Shown one piece after another: positions 24,132 to 24,511 of a stretch of DNA of 24,511 bases (position 1 is the stretch's first letter; every line of letters starts with the position of its first letter). The notes below the pieces were generated by a model. The model searched no databases. It was not told the DNA's origin and saw only the letters and a program-made list of their open reading frames with translations. This DNA comes from CAZGAH01 sp964523295 (GTDB lineage Bacteria; Desulfobacterota; Desulfovibrionia; Desulfovibrionales; Desulfovibrionaceae), in NCBI GenBank assembly GCA_964523295.1, contig CAZGAH010000062.1, forward strand, positions 1 through 24,511, given 5' to 3'. A program made the translations under genes and the position numbers.

Positions 24132-24268
24132 TTTGTTATTACTTGATTATTCATTGAGAGACCGAGGTTCATAACCCCCTCGAATCGAGGCTGCCCTTCT
24201 GGGACAAACTGACCACCGCCACCAGAAGGACCATATACCCCTCCATTAAACAAATCAACTGAATACAT
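24128..24268 (-). CDS. 46-residue ORF coupled to sspB
   Basis: An ATG at 24266-24268 opens 46 codons that end in a TGA overlapping the sspB ATG (ATGA). The peptide begins MYSVDLFNGGVYGPSGGGG and continues with FVPEGQPRFEG, a glycine-rich, proline-containing sequence ending in MNNQVITK. There is no cysteine, hydrophobic segment or recognised domain. GAG-rich sequence precedes the start but no strong Shine-Dalgarno. It may be a leader peptide that couples translation to sspB, a small accessory protein of the defence system, or chance; the exact stop-start overlap favours a real gene. The frame is also open for eight more codons upstream of the ATG, without another start codon. Confidence 0.4.
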   Translation of the reverse strand: MYSVDLFNGGVYGPSGGGGQFVPEGQPRFEGVMNLGLSMNNQVITK

Positions 24269-24511
24269 CTCAGTCTCAACCTCAAAATTAAACTTTAATT
24301 ACAAAATGTTAGCATGAAGATGTCTAGCATCCTGGGCATGGGGATACGAGCTTGATCCCAAAAAGCAGGCAGACGAGTTATTCGTGATTCGTCCACACTT
24401 CATGAAACCATCACCAAAGGTCCAAAGCCCGATTGAAAAAGCGAGATATGTTCAATTGATTTCGATAACCCAAAAATCACCCGCCTGAGGGCGAAACGAG
24501 CGTTGAAAAAT
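24269..24511. other. Upstream region of the sspBCD-like operon
   Basis: The AT-rich stretch near 24290-24310 probably holds the operon promoter, though no clean -35/-10 pair stands out. On the plus strand 24318-24488 is open (WGYELDPKKQADELF, then a TGA) without an early start codon, so it may be the tail of a lost gene. I see nothing else. Confidence 0.3.

Larger units (their letters stand above)
16007..24511. other. AT-rich defence island (left edge visible)
   Basis: Base composition and codon use change sharply within a few tens of bases after the stop at 15997. Everything to the right is AT-rich and carries phosphorothioation-type defence genes plus a HEPN-like gene, while everything to the left is GC-rich. 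No integrase, tRNA or direct repeat was seen at the left edge, and the right edge is outside the window. Confidence 0.6.

Noticed and set aside
24318..24488. Open plus-strand stretch at the right edge (WGYELDPKKQADELF...)
   Set aside because: No start codon before an internal Met and no family recognised; it may be a gene tail, but evidence is too thin for a gene call.

Overview
The window is bacterial and reads as two different backgrounds joined together. Positions 1 to about 16,010 are GC-rich, with gene content (lipoproteins, a sigma-54 response regulator, a LivK-type binding protein, an RluC-type enzyme) typical of a Gram-negative, probably a Desulfovibrionales-like deltaproteobacterium; that assignment is inference from style. 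From about 16,010 to the end the DNA is clearly AT-rich, the codon use changes and the genes are defence genes, so I read it as a horizontally acquired island. Three runs of N show that this is a scaffolded draft. The run at 10876-10885 is flanked by the same 9 bp on both sides and is probably not a real gap.

GC-rich part, left to right: the 3' part of a membrane-anchored spermidine-synthase-like protein (1-1980, +); a TPR/SPOR lipoprotein (-); an orphan umuD with a well-formed sigma-70 promoter (-); a small exported protein (+); a glyoxalase II-like metallo-hydrolase (-); a small exported protein (-); then a GNCQ/WcbI-type protein (+) preceded by a good -24/-12 promoter and followed by a sigma-54 activator, so the pair may be sigma-54 controlled.

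8,457-11,174 is a decayed patch. It has an IS1595-type transposase remnant with two UGA codons at zinc-ribbon cysteine positions, fused to the 5' part of a leucine-rich-repeat gene. Next to it is a PtuA-like AAA ATPase whose ATGA-coupled downstream partner is broken. Then come a pyruvoyl-type histidine decarboxylase homologue carrying a signal peptide (11,269-12,265, -, split by an N gap), a pseudouridine synthase (-), a branched-chain amino-acid-type binding protein (-) and an RNase Z/PhnP-like metallo-hydrolase (+).

The AT-rich island begins immediately after the stop of that hydrolase with a start-less gene ending in a HEPN-like domain. It then holds a DUF262/DUF1524 protein (sspE-like, +) facing a three-gene operon on the other strand: DUF4007 (sspB-like), a large P-loop ATPase (sspC-like) and a PAPS-reductase-like protein (sspD-like). 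Together these match the single-strand DNA phosphorothioation defence system SspBCD-SspE: SspB nicks, SspC and SspD help put sulfur in the backbone, and SspE attacks foreign DNA. No SspA cysteine desulfurase is visible; a housekeeping IscS could supply sulfur. An unlisted 46-residue ORF is ATGA-coupled to the start of sspB.

No rRNA, tRNA, CRISPR array, integrase or attachment site was recognised.
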